Shown here: positions 16,840-24,651 of the stretch, one piece after another | How positions within the stretch are numbered: position 1 is the first letter of the stretch | Layout: each line of letters begins with the position of its first letter | Source of the DNA: Azospirillum sp. | GTDB lineage: Bacteria; Pseudomonadota; Alphaproteobacteria; Azospirillales; Azospirillaceae | Length of the DNA stretch: 34,657 nucleotides | Direction: 5' to 3' | Assembly: GCA_027486405.1 (NCBI GenBank) | Contig: JAIXPD010000042.1 | Location: forward strand, 1 to 34,657 | Made by a program: the position numbers and the translations under genes | The notes under the pieces: model-generated | Database searches by the model: none | The model's input: only the letters and a program-made list of their open reading frames with translations | What the model was told of the DNA's origin: nothing

Positions 16840-17857
16840 CGCGGTTGCGCAGGACCATGATGGTCCGGTCATCGTCGCCAACCGCGCCGTCGCGCAGCAG
16901 GACCGCAGCGGCCAGGGTCGGATCCAGCCGGTGCAGGCCCCGTTCGACGAACAGAACCGGCAGACGCGAACAGCCATCGCTGTGGAGGATGACGTGGTCG
17001 CCCGTGCCCCATTGCAGATGGACGCAGGCCGGGATTTGCGGGTTGTAGCCCACCATTGCCCAGCGTGCGGCCAGCGACGTCACGGTGCGGTTGCGGATCA
17101 CCGCCCCTGCGACCGTTCCCAACGCGGTGTAGTCCACCGCGTCACCGCTCAGGCGGACAATGGCCGCCGCGTCGGCCGCCGCGTCGGTCGTCGCGTTTGC
17201 GACGGGCGAGTTTCCGGGCAATGCCGCAAGATCGCGGCGGATCGCCCCGATCACCATTTGGGGGGACAAGCCGGGGGTGGTGGCGGCGACGACCGCCTCG
17301 ATCCGGCGCGCGCGGGCGTCATCGGTCGGCGGACCCTTGATCGGTTGCCCCTTGATCGGCTGCTCTTTGATCGGCGGCTCCTTGATCGGTTGACCATCGA
17401 TCAGCAGGGCGACGCCATGATCGGCCCCGTCGCACCGGAAAAACCAGCCATCGCCGCAGCGATCACCGCCTGGGCGTGCCGTCATCACGGATCCCGCTTC
17501 CACCAGGGTGGGGCGGATGGCGGGCGCGCGACCGGAGGCCCAGACCCGAGCCAAGCGGGCGTTGCCAACGCCAGGGGTGTGGTGGGACAGGATCGGATCG
17601 GACGCGGCGTGCTCCGTCGAATCCCGGTCAAACGCCAGACATTCAACGCCGTCGGGGGGGAGACCGCGCAGCAGGACGGTCAGATCCTTTGGCGCATGAC
17701 CGGATGGGGCGACCATGGCGGACAAGGCCCGGTCCAACCGGTTGCGATCCGCAGCGGGCAACCAGGTGTCGGCCAACGCCATTGCCCAATCCCGCACCAT
17801 CGCGATGTCGTCAACCGTGGCGACATCGACGCGACGGTGGCAGTGGGTGGGCAACAT
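16805..17857 (-). CDS. Strongly diverged RsbT/SpoIIE-type protein phosphatase
   Basis: The protein is 350 residues. The C-terminal two thirds resemble PP2C-type SpoIIE/RsbX phosphatases: [11 protein letters not shown] matches the usual CGD entry motif, and [10 protein letters not shown] and the tail [13 protein letters not shown]...DDDRTIMVL follow the family order. The N-terminal part has the spacing of an RsbT-like ATPase but lacks a recognisable N-box or G-box. The usual DGLGHG metal-site motif is replaced by IDGQPI and a repeat-encoded PIKEQ-type insert (17336-17395). ATG 17857 follows GTGGAGCG. It is downstream of the FixJ-like gene on the same strand. Catalytic activity is doubtful. Confidence 0.65.
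   Translation of the reverse strand: MLPTHCHRRVDVATVDDIAMVRDWAMALADTWLPAADRNRLDRALSAMVAPSGHAPKDLTVLLRGLPPDGVECLAFDRDSTEHAASDPILSHHTPGVGNARLARVWASGRAPAIRPTLVEAGSVMTARPGGDRCGDGWFFRCDGADHGVALLIDGQPIKEPPIKEQPIKGQPIKGPPTDDARARRIEAVVAATTPGLSPQMVIGAIRRDLAALPGNSPVANATTDAAADAAAIVRLSGDAVDYTALGTVAGAVIRNRTVTSLAARWAMVGYNPQIPACVHLQWGTGDHVILHSDGCSRLPVLFVERGLHRLDPTLAAAVLLRDGAVGDDDRTIMVLRNRACAQAASREAA
17162..17194 (-). repeat. 12-bp tandem repeat inside the phosphatase-like gene
   Basis: GCCGCCGCGTCG occurs twice in direct succession from about 17165, followed by a degenerate GTCGTCGCG. The units encode an Ala/Asp-rich stretch (TTDAAADAA) in the minus-strand protein. It is one of several short in-frame expansions in this gene. 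Confidence 0.5.
17336..17395 (-). repeat. Four 15-bp in-frame tandem repeats in the phosphatase-like gene
   Basis: Units start at 17336, 17351, 17366 and 17381, each built on CTTGATCGG plus six variable bases; a degenerate fifth begins at 17396. On the minus strand they encode successive P-I-K-E/G-x pentapeptides. They sit exactly where PP2C-like relatives carry the DGLGHG metal-binding loop. Confidence 0.85.
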
Positions 17858-18002
17858 AACGAACGCTCCACGGGACGTGGTCTGTGGCGATGGGCGGGAG
17901 TGTAAGGCCACCACCGTGGTGAACCCAAGCGTTCATCCGTCCAGTGCACCACAACCAAACTGCGGCGGCGCGATTTTTCACCTCGTTTTTTGAAAAAAGA
18001 GA

Positions 18003-18680
18003 TCAGGGCGCGGTCATCTCGACCATAACGGGCATCGCGGGCACGGTGCGGGGAATGCTGTGGGTGCGCAGCATCTCCGCCGCTTCCCAAAGCCGCCCCA
18101 GGCCAACGATGGACCGGCAACCGGTCTTTTCCATGATGCGGGCGCGATGGACCTCCACCGTCTTGATGCTGATGCCCAGATCCCAGGCGATGGTCTTGCT
18201 CTGCTTGCCTTCCACGATCAGGCGCAGCACCTCGGCCTCGCGGCGGCTGAGCAGCGCCAGACGGCGGACGGCGTCGCGGCCACGGTCGCGCTGTTGGGCA
18301 TAGGGGCTGTCGTTGGTCAGGCAGGCCCGGACCCGGTCCAGGAAGCTGGCGGTGGCAAAGGGGTGGGCCAGGCAATCGGCGGCACCGGCCTTCATCGCGC
18401 TGACGGCGGCGTCGACGTCGCCGTGATCGGTGATGACCAGAACGGGCAGATCGTGGCCGTGCAGACCGGCTTCGGCGATCAACTCCTGCGCCGTCATGTC
18501 GGGCAGTTCGTTGCGCACGACCAGACAGGCCGAGCCGGTGCCGAGCACCGACAGGGCATCCGCCCCGGTGCTGTGGACGCGGCAGGCGATGCCGGCGGCT
18601 CCCAGGGCGCGCGCCAGAGTGCTGCGCAGCAACAGGTCGCCGTCAACGATATGAACGAGGCAAGCGGTTTGCGTGAACAT
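18003..18680 (-). CDS. FixJ-like regulator with a degenerate receiver and intact LuxR DNA-binding domain
   Basis: This 225-residue protein has the FixJ layout. The receiver is at about residues 7-120. A LuxR/GerE helix-turn-helix lies at about 142-205 (LSRREAEVLRLIVEGKQSK, then GISIKTVEVHRARIMEKTG). The receiver aligns with FixJ, but R56 replaces the phosphoacceptor Asp in the block CLVVRNELPDM, and H107 replaces the conserved Lys in CLAHPF. T84 and the N-terminal acidic VDGD are kept. Phosphorylation is therefore unlikely. ATG 18680 follows GGAGGG. The phosphatase-like gene follows on the same strand after 145 nt, so a joint role is possible. Confidence 0.88.
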   Translation of the reverse strand: MFTQTACLVHIVDGDLLLRSTLARALGAAGIACRVHSTGADALSVLGTGSACLVVRNELPDMTAQELIAEAGLHGHDLPVLVITDHGDVDAAVSAMKAGAADCLAHPFATASFLDRVRACLTNDSPYAQQRDRGRDAVRRLALLSRREAEVLRLIVEGKQSKTIAWDLGISIKTVEVHRARIMEKTGCRSIVGLGRLWEAAEMLRTHSIPRTVPAMPVMVEMTAP

Positions 18681-19128
18681 CAGAGCGGCCCTCCACCACA
18701 CAGGTTCAAAACCGGCCGTCGTGCCGGTCTTGCGCGTCCGATGATCCGTTGTCATCACGAACCATCATCTTGAAACCCAGTGTAGCGGCGATCGCCTGCA
18801 TATTTCTGCATGCACGAGGGATAGCGGCGCGGGCTAATGGGATACCAGGGATAATATCCGGCGCTGCAATCGGGGAAGATCCGATCTGGCCGGGATAGTG
18901 GGAAGGGAGGCAACAGATCTCACCCGTTGCGCACCATGCGGTTATTGTCGCGTCATTTGGCCATTTTGGCCGGACAACCGCTGAAAACAGCCGCTCATCA
19001 CAAAATGCGATGCAAAATGCGACGCAGTTTCATGCAAACATGATGTTTTTCGGCGGGCTGAGATCATAAAATGTCGCGGAACGGATTGTTTCTGTCCAAC
19101 GGGCGCGCCGATGCCAGCATCCGGTCAC
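18681..19128. other. Intergenic region upstream of the FixJ-like gene
   Basis: About 450 bp with lower GC than its surroundings and no convincing gene. Visible structure includes four scattered GGGATA words between about 18818 and 18900, a perfectly adjacent 12-bp tandem repeat at 19001-19024, and CATG-CAAA-CATG near 19033. It must hold the promoter of the FixJ-like gene. No clear -35/-10 pair stands out. Confidence 0.5.
19001..19024. repeat. 12-bp tandem direct repeat in the intergenic region
   Basis: CAAAATGCGATG (19001-19012) is directly followed by CAAAATGCGACG (19013-19024), one mismatch in twelve. Direct repeats in a non-coding region upstream of a regulator gene could be iterated binding sites. 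Function unknown. Confidence 0.5.
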
Positions 19129-20529
19129 TCACAGGTGTTTGGCGGGGGCGACAAGGCTCCAAAAACCGTGTTTCCGGCCGTGGCCGGTTTTCAAGGCGGC
19201 GTGATAATCCGTGTGCGATTCGATGGGGGCGTCGGTGGGCAGCAGGCCGCTCAGCGCCTCCAGCACCGCCAGATAGCGGGCGGCGTGTCCGTAGGCGGGT
19301 GACTTTCCCCGTTTGAGGATGTCGTCGATCAAGGCGCGGTACAGCACCGTCGCCGCCAGGGGAAAGCGCTCTTCCAGGGTCGTGGCGGCTTGGCCAAGCA
19401 CATCATAGTTCCGCCCATCCCAATCCGTGCGCCGGTCGATCACCAGTTGGGCGGCGCGATCCAGGCTTGGCCATTCCAGGAGGAAGGTCAACGCGCTGTA
19501 AATGTCCGGGCTGTTGGCCGCCACGGCGAACGCCTTGTCCATCTCGTCGAATTCAAGGAAATCATCCAGCTTCGCGATGTAATCGCGCAGGATTTCAGGA
19601 TCCAGGGTCGCTTCGAACGTGCTCCAACGCAACGCCTGGGCGGCTGGCCGGTCCTTCAACGCCTCCAGGATGCGGGCCTCCAGACGGACCTTGTCCCGTG
19701 TATCATAGGAACGGATACGGCCATCGGCGATGTCGGCCAGCGTCGCAACCATCAAACCCCGCTTGCGCTCTTTGCGAACCCATTCCAACGCCTCGGTCAA
19801 CCGGTTGGCCGCCAACAGCCGTTCGGCCACGCGCAGGGGATTTTGCTGCCAGACTGGATTCATGGCTTCCAAGGCCAGATAGCCATCGATGTCGCCGCGC
19901 GCGTCGGCGATGGCCTGCCGAATGGGAATCGTTCGGCGCGGATCTCGCGTGGATTGCGTCAGCCGCTTGTCCCAAGCCGCAAGGGCTTCGGGCGGCAGAT
20001 GGGGAACCACGGACACGGCGACGGTTCCGGCCAGACCATGAGTGTCCGTCGTCAGACATCCGTCCATCATTTGCGGAATCTGCGCCCGCTGGGCCGGGGG
20101 AAGTTGGGCAACGAGGTCCGGCATCGCCTCGCCCGCGCGCCGATAGACGTCCTGGATGCGTCCTCCGGAATCGTCGATCCGATCGAACACGCCGCCATGG
20201 GTGGCGATGAAGCGCAACAACCGCTCCACCGCGTGGATCGGGCTGATGGGGGCCAGTTCCTTGAGGATGGTGACGACGGTGGCGTCGAGATCCTCGGCGA
20301 AGGCACGCTCCTTCTCCCAACCGATCATCGCCCGCGCCCGCTCCAGGGCGGACAGCCGCCGGTCAATCAGCTTGGCCACCGCGTCCGGCCCTTTGACGCT
20401 GGCGAGGGCGGCGTTGACACGCTTGCGGAACGCCGGATTCGCCTCCGTCTCGTCCAGAATGATCTGGGCCAATCGTTCAGCGCCCAGAGCGGACAGGGTG
20501 TCCACCGAGAGTGCAGCTTTGCGCGCCAT
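19129..20529 (-). CDS. DUF6880-type protein of unknown function
   Basis: This 466-residue protein is predicted soluble and almost entirely helical. It begins MARKAALSVDTLSALGAERLAQIILDE, which matches my recollection of the DUF6880 family, whose function is unknown to me. The body alternates helices in a way that suggests an alpha-solenoid of TPR-like repeats, for example the stretches around RVAERLLAANRLTEALEWVRKER. No catalytic motif, signal peptide or membrane segment is visible. ATG 20529 follows AGGA. An upstream in-frame start at 20583 lacks such a site. The gene stands alone, about 100 bp downstream of dctD on the same strand. Confidence 0.8.
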   Translation of the reverse strand: MARKAALSVDTLSALGAERLAQIILDETEANPAFRKRVNAALASVKGPDAVAKLIDRRLSALERARAMIGWEKERAFAEDLDATVVTILKELAPISPIHAVERLLRFIATHGGVFDRIDDSGGRIQDVYRRAGEAMPDLVAQLPPAQRAQIPQMMDGCLTTDTHGLAGTVAVSVVPHLPPEALAAWDKRLTQSTRDPRRTIPIRQAIADARGDIDGYLALEAMNPVWQQNPLRVAERLLAANRLTEALEWVRKERKRGLMVATLADIADGRIRSYDTRDKVRLEARILEALKDRPAAQALRWSTFEATLDPEILRDYIAKLDDFLEFDEMDKAFAVAANSPDIYSALTFLLEWPSLDRAAQLVIDRRTDWDGRNYDVLGQAATTLEERFPLAATVLYRALIDDILKRGKSPAYGHAARYLAVLEALSGLLPTDAPIESHTDYHAALKTGHGRKHGFWSLVAPAKHL

Positions 20530-20626
20530 GAGGGTGTCCTGCGTGTGGGAGATGGGTGCGGGAGGCAAGAAGCCGAACACCATCCTGCCATGACCGGGAG
20601 GTTGGGTGAGACCTTGAACGCGTCCG

Positions 20627-21997
20627 TCATCCCCGTGGCAGAAAGCGCGTCCGGTCCAGACCGTGGCGGGCCATTTTCTCGTTCAGGGTGCGGCGGGGGA
20701 TGTCCAGCAGGTCCATCACCGCCTTGATGTCGCCCCGGCAGCGGTCCAGCGCCTGTTCGATCACCCGTTTTTCGAAGGCGTCCATCTGGTCGCTGAGCGC
20801 GCGCGGGGCGCTGGAATCGCCACCCACCGGGCGGCGGCGCAGCAGGGTGGCGACGCCGGTCCGGCCGACCGACAGCACATGGCGTTCGGCCAGATTGCGC
20901 AACTCCCGCACATTGCCCGGCCAATCATGGGCCAGCAGGGCGTCCACATCCTCGGGATCGAGCGACCGGGCCTCGCGGTTGTGGCGGGCGGCGCTGTCGC
21001 TGGCGAAGGCGTCGAACAGCAGCGGGATGTCCTCGGCCCGTGCCCGCAGCGGCGGAATGTGCAACTCGGCGACGTTCAGCCGGTAATAGAGATCGGCGCG
21101 GAAGGCCCCCCCTTCGCTGAGGTCGAGCAGATCGACCTTGGTGGCGGCGATCAGGCGCAGATCGACCGGCAGCGGCTTGTTCGACCCCAACCGTTCGATG
21201 GTCCGTTCCTGCAAGGCGCGCAGCAGCTTGACCTGCAAGGACAGCGGCATGCTTTCGATCTCGTCCAGGAACAGGCTGCCGCCGTTCGCGTGTTCCAGCT
21301 TGCCGGTGCGGCGCTGGGCGGCCCCGGTGAAGGCGCCGGGTTCATGGCCGAACAATTCGCTTTCCGCCATGCTGTCGGGAATCGCCCCGCAATTGACGGC
21401 GACAAAGGCTCCCTTGGCCCCGCGCGGCCCAAAGTCGTGCAGGCAACGGGCGACCAGCTCCTTGCCGGTTCCGGTTTCACCATGGATCAGCACGCTGGCG
21501 TTGGTGGCGGCCAGATCCAGGATGTCCCGCCGCAGATCGTCCATGGCGCGCGACGCGCCGATCAGCGTGGCCGCGATTCCGGCCGGGCTGTCGCCCACCC
21601 GGCGGCGCAGGCCCCGGTTGTCCAGAACCAGACGGCGCTTTTCGCAGGCCCGCCGTATCACCGTCACCAGATGATCGGGGTCGAAGGGCTTTTCGATGAA
21701 GTCATAGGCCCCGCGCCGCATCGCCTCCACCGCCAGCCCGACATCGCCATGGCCGGTGACGAGAATCACCGGCAGATCGGCGTCGCGTTCCAACGCGCGG
21801 GCCAGAACGGCCATGCCGTCCATCCGCGCCATCTTCACATCGGTGACGAGGATGCCGGGGAAATCCGGCGACAGCCGGTCGAGCGCGCGGTCGGGCGTTT
21901 CGAACGCCTCCGCCGCGAAACCGGCCAGTTGCAGCCATTGCGTGACCGACACGCGCATCGCCAACTCGTCGTCGATGAACAGGACGGGGGTGGTCAT
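20627..21997 (-). CDS. dctD: Sigma-54-dependent response regulator, DctD-like
   Basis: This 456-residue NtrC-type activator has a receiver (D9-D10, phosphoacceptor D53 in LVTDVKM, K in FIEKPF), a central AAA+ domain and a C-terminal Fis-type helix-turn-helix (DIKAVMDLLDIPRRTLNEKMARHGL). The AAA+ domain has Walker A GETGTGKE, the sigma-54 contact loop GAFTGA, and LFLDEIE. All key residues are intact, so it should activate sigma-54 promoters when phosphorylated. The start ATG at 21997 overlaps the dctB stop as ATGA. In rhizobia DctD activates the dicarboxylate transporter gene dctA. No transporter gene is adjacent here, so the target is unknown. Confidence 0.93.
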   Translation of the reverse strand: MTTPVLFIDDELAMRVSVTQWLQLAGFAAEAFETPDRALDRLSPDFPGILVTDVKMARMDGMAVLARALERDADLPVILVTGHGDVGLAVEAMRRGAYDFIEKPFDPDHLVTVIRRACEKRRLVLDNRGLRRRVGDSPAGIAATLIGASRAMDDLRRDILDLAATNASVLIHGETGTGKELVARCLHDFGPRGAKGAFVAVNCGAIPDSMAESELFGHEPGAFTGAAQRRTGKLEHANGGSLFLDEIESMPLSLQVKLLRALQERTIERLGSNKPLPVDLRLIAATKVDLLDLSEGGAFRADLYYRLNVAELHIPPLRARAEDIPLLFDAFASDSAARHNREARSLDPEDVDALLAHDWPGNVRELRNLAERHVLSVGRTGVATLLRRRPVGGDSSAPRALSDQMDAFEKRVIEQALDRCRGDIKAVMDLLDIPRRTLNEKMARHGLDRTRFLPRG

Positions 21998-23832
21998 GGC
22001 GTTGAAGGCTCCCTGGCGCTGGCGTCGGGCAGGCGGATGATGAAGCAGGCCCCGCCGCCGTCGGCGTTGTTTTCCGCCCGCAGGCTGCCGCCGAAATCGC
22101 GGACGATGCCATAGGACAGCGACAGGCCGAGGCCAAGCCCCTGCCCGACCTCCTTGGTGGTGAAGAAGGGATCGAACAGGCGGCCCCGGTCGGCGTCGGC
22201 GATGCCGGTCCCCCGGTCGCGGATGCGGATTTCCCAGGCGGCCGCGCCGTCCTCCGTCACCGGCGCGGCGGACAGGGACAGGCGCCGTTCCTCCGCGTCG
22301 GCCATGGCGTCGGCGGCGTTGCGCAGCAGATTGACGAAGACCTGCTCCAGCCGCACCGCATCGCCGCGCACCCGCGCGTCGGGCGGGATGCGGGTGTCGA
22401 GCGCGATGCCCTCGTCGCGCAGGCGGGGGGCGAGCAGGGCCAAGGCGCGCTCCATCGCGCGGGCGACCGGAACCGCCTCCACCCGCGCCGGTCCTTTGCG
22501 GGCGAAATCCTTGAGATGGCCGGAAATCACCGCCATCCGTTCGGCCAGATCGCCGATCATCGCCAGATTGCTTTGCACCAGCGCGTGTTCGCCCCGTTCG
22601 GCCAGAATGCGGGTGGAGGCGGCGAAGGTGCGGATCGCCGCCAGCGGCTGGTTGATCTCGTGCGCCAACGCCGCCGACATCTGGCCCAGCGCCGCCAGCT
22701 TGCCCGCCTGAATCAGTTCTTCCTGCGCCTCGCGCAGCACCCGGTTGGCGGCGACCAGTTCGGCGGTGCGCTCGGCAACCCGCCGTTCGAGCAAGGCGTG
22801 GGATTCCCGTTGCAGGCGCAGCGTCTGCCGCCGTTGCTGGCCCAGGGCGGCCCCTGCGGCCAGCAGCAGCACCGCCAGCGCGGCGAGCAGGGCGGCGGTG
22901 TCGGCCTGCACCCGCACCGGTTCCAGATCGGACAGAAAGCGGATGGTCCAACCGAATTCCGGCAGAACGCGATCCTGCATCAGATAGGCGCGGCGTGCGC
23001 CGCCGGGGCGGTCGGCACCCGGTTCGGGCAGGCTGACCAGCCGCGCGCCGGGGCTGATCGCCGCCCCTTCGCGCAGGCCGAGCGGGTCGAGCGCGCTGCG
23101 GTCGTATTGCCGGGTTTCGTCCAGCCGCGCGCGCACCGCGTCGGGCAACGGGTGGAGGGCGCGGTATTTCCACGCTGGGTGGCTGGCCAGGAACACGACG
23201 CTGTTCTCATCGGTGACGAGCACCCGTTCGCCCCCCGCCGCCCAATCGCGTTGCACCGGCTCCAGATCGATCTTGACCACGGCCAGCCCGATCACCCCCC
23301 GCTCGGTCTGGGCGGCGTGCGACAGGAAATAGCCGGGCAGGCCGGTGGTGACGCCGATGCCGAAATAGCGCCCGCTGCCGGTTTCCATCGCCTGCCGGAA
23401 ATAGGGGCGGAAGTTGTAACGCTGGCCGACGAAGCTTTGCGCCGGGTCGCGCCAGTTGCTGGACGCCAGCGCCAACCCGCTGCGGTCCACCAGATAGAGC
23501 GCGGCGGATCCGGCGGTGGCGTTGGCGTCTTCCAACCGGCGATTGACCGTGTTGCGCCGCGCCTCGGTCGGGTCGGCCAGCAGGGCCAGCGCGTCATGGT
23601 CGCGGGTGGTCAGGGCGGGCAGGTAATCGTAACGGCCAACAGCGTTGCGGATGCTGCTGGCGTAGAGGCCCAAGCGCTGCTCGCCGTTGACGATCACCGC
23701 GTCCAGCGCGGCCGATTCGGCCCAGCGATGCGCGCCCCAGGCGGCCAGACCGGTGGCGACCGCCGTCAACCCGGCGAAGGCCAGGGCGCGCGGGCCGAAG
23801 GGGCGGCGATGGGGGCGGGCGGGGCGGCGCAT
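21994..23832 (-). CDS. dctB: Sensor histidine kinase, DctB-like
   Basis: This 612-residue membrane kinase has a first membrane segment near residues 15-35 and a periplasmic double-Cache sensor of about 260 residues, including the ligand-pocket-type block NFRPYFRQAMETGSGRYFGIGVTTG. A second membrane segment (about 315-331) and a coiled linker follow. The HisKA domain has H391 in ALAHEINQP, and the ATPase domain has NLLRNAADAM, DRGTGI and GQGLGLGLS. It is the partner of the overlapping DctD gene. The layout matches C4-dicarboxylate sensors. ATG 23832 is preferred because AGGAG lies 8 nt upstream; a GTG at 23841 would touch that site. Confidence 0.93.
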   Translation of the reverse strand: MRRPARPHRRPFGPRALAFAGLTAVATGLAAWGAHRWAESAALDAVIVNGEQRLGLYASSIRNAVGRYDYLPALTTRDHDALALLADPTEARRNTVNRRLEDANATAGSAALYLVDRSGLALASSNWRDPAQSFVGQRYNFRPYFRQAMETGSGRYFGIGVTTGLPGYFLSHAAQTERGVIGLAVVKIDLEPVQRDWAAGGERVLVTDENSVVFLASHPAWKYRALHPLPDAVRARLDETRQYDRSALDPLGLREGAAISPGARLVSLPEPGADRPGGARRAYLMQDRVLPEFGWTIRFLSDLEPVRVQADTAALLAALAVLLLAAGAALGQQRRQTLRLQRESHALLERRVAERTAELVAANRVLREAQEELIQAGKLAALGQMSAALAHEINQPLAAIRTFAASTRILAERGEHALVQSNLAMIGDLAERMAVISGHLKDFARKGPARVEAVPVARAMERALALLAPRLRDEGIALDTRIPPDARVRGDAVRLEQVFVNLLRNAADAMADAEERRLSLSAAPVTEDGAAAWEIRIRDRGTGIADADRGRLFDPFFTTKEVGQGLGLGLSLSYGIVRDFGGSLRAENNADGGGACFIIRLPDASAREPSTP

Positions 23833-24022
23833 GGGCACCACTCCTAAGGGCGGTGGCCGGGGCTGTCCAGCGCCGTCACGCGCCGGACCTTTGCGTCACT
23901 TTTGTGTTGGGGCAAAGCCCGCTATGGTCCTGCCCGGACCGGCGGAACGGGGGACGCACCGCCGATCCGGGCCGTTCTGATCCAGGCCGGTTCGATTTTG
24001 GCCGCTGCAAGGGGATTTTGCC

Positions 24023-24649
24023 ATGGACGCCGTTTCCATCCGCGCCGCTTACCGTCGCTACGCCGGGTTTTACGACCGTGTGTTCGGTACCCTTCTGGCC
24101 TCTGGCCGTCACGCGGCGGTGGCGTGGCTGAACCGGCGCGGCGGCTTGCGCATCCTGGAGGTGGGGGTGGGGACCGGCCTGTCGCTGTCCGATTACCGCA
24201 CCGACAACCGCGTGGTCGGCATCGACCTGTCCACCGACATGCTGAAGGTGGCGCAGGAGCGGGTGGCGCGCGAAAATCTGACCCATGTCGAAGGGCTGCT
24301 GGAGATGGACGCGGGCAAGCTGGCCTTCGCCGACGGCAGTTTTGACGTGGTGGTGGCCATGTATGTGATGACCGTGGTTCCCGATCCGCAGGGCACGATG
24401 GCCGAGTTGGAGCGCGTCTGCAAACCCGGCGGCGACATCGTCATCGTCAACCATTTCGCCGCCCCCCGCCCCGGCCTGCGCCGCACGGTGGAAAATTGGC
24501 TGGCCCCGCTGTCGAAGAAGCTGGGCTGGCGGCCCGACTTCACGCTCGATTCCCTGCTGCGCGGGTCGCCGCTGTCGGTCGAGAGCATCGAAACGGTGCC
24601 GCCCTTTGGCCTGTTCAGCCTGCTGCATTGCCGCCGACAGGGGGCCTGA
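24023..24649 (+). CDS. pmtA: Phosphatidylethanolamine N-methyltransferase, Rhodobacter PmtA type
   Basis: This 208-residue SAM-dependent methyltransferase methylates phosphatidylethanolamine stepwise towards phosphatidylcholine at the membrane surface. The SAM-binding motif ILEVGVGTGLSL, the acidic VVGIDLSTDML, the FDVVVAMYVMTVVPDP block and KPGGDIVIVNHF match bacterial PmtA rather than UbiE. The length is typical. It is divergent from dctB across a 190-bp promoter region. Its stop is 2 bp before the hemD-like ATG, so the two are co-transcribed, an unusual pairing. Phosphatidylcholine synthesis is common in alphaproteobacteria that associate with plants. Confidence 0.92.
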   Translation: MDAVSIRAAYRRYAGFYDRVFGTLLASGRHAAVAWLNRRGGLRILEVGVGTGLSLSDYRTDNRVVGIDLSTDMLKVAQERVARENLTHVEGLLEMDAGKLAFADGSFDVVVAMYVMTVVPDPQGTMAELERVCKPGGDIVIVNHFAAPRPGLRRTVENWLAPLSKKLGWRPDFTLDSLLRGSPLSVESIETVPPFGLFSLLHCRRQGA

Positions 24650-24651
24650 CC

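Noticed and set aside
14887..16977. Minus-strand open frame of 696 codons opposite the acyl-CoA ligase gene
   Set aside because: Covers a fully recognisable ligase on the other strand and runs across the 42-bp palindrome; His/Gln/Gly-rich translation with no motif.
17336..17395. Short regular repeats considered as a CRISPR array
   Set aside because: Units are 15 bp, directly adjacent with no spacers, and translate in frame within a gene; no cas genes are present.
17981..18001. CTCG-T6-G-A6-GAG inverted repeat after the FixJ-like stop as an intrinsic terminator
   Set aside because: The stem is almost entirely A/T with no GC-rich part followed by a T-run, so it does not fit an intrinsic terminator; kept only as a possible flexible spacer.
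20663..22114. Plus-strand open frame of 483 codons opposite dctD
   Set aside because: Shadow of the DctD coding strand; no domain pattern, no ribosome binding site, composition typical of antisense in high-GC DNA.
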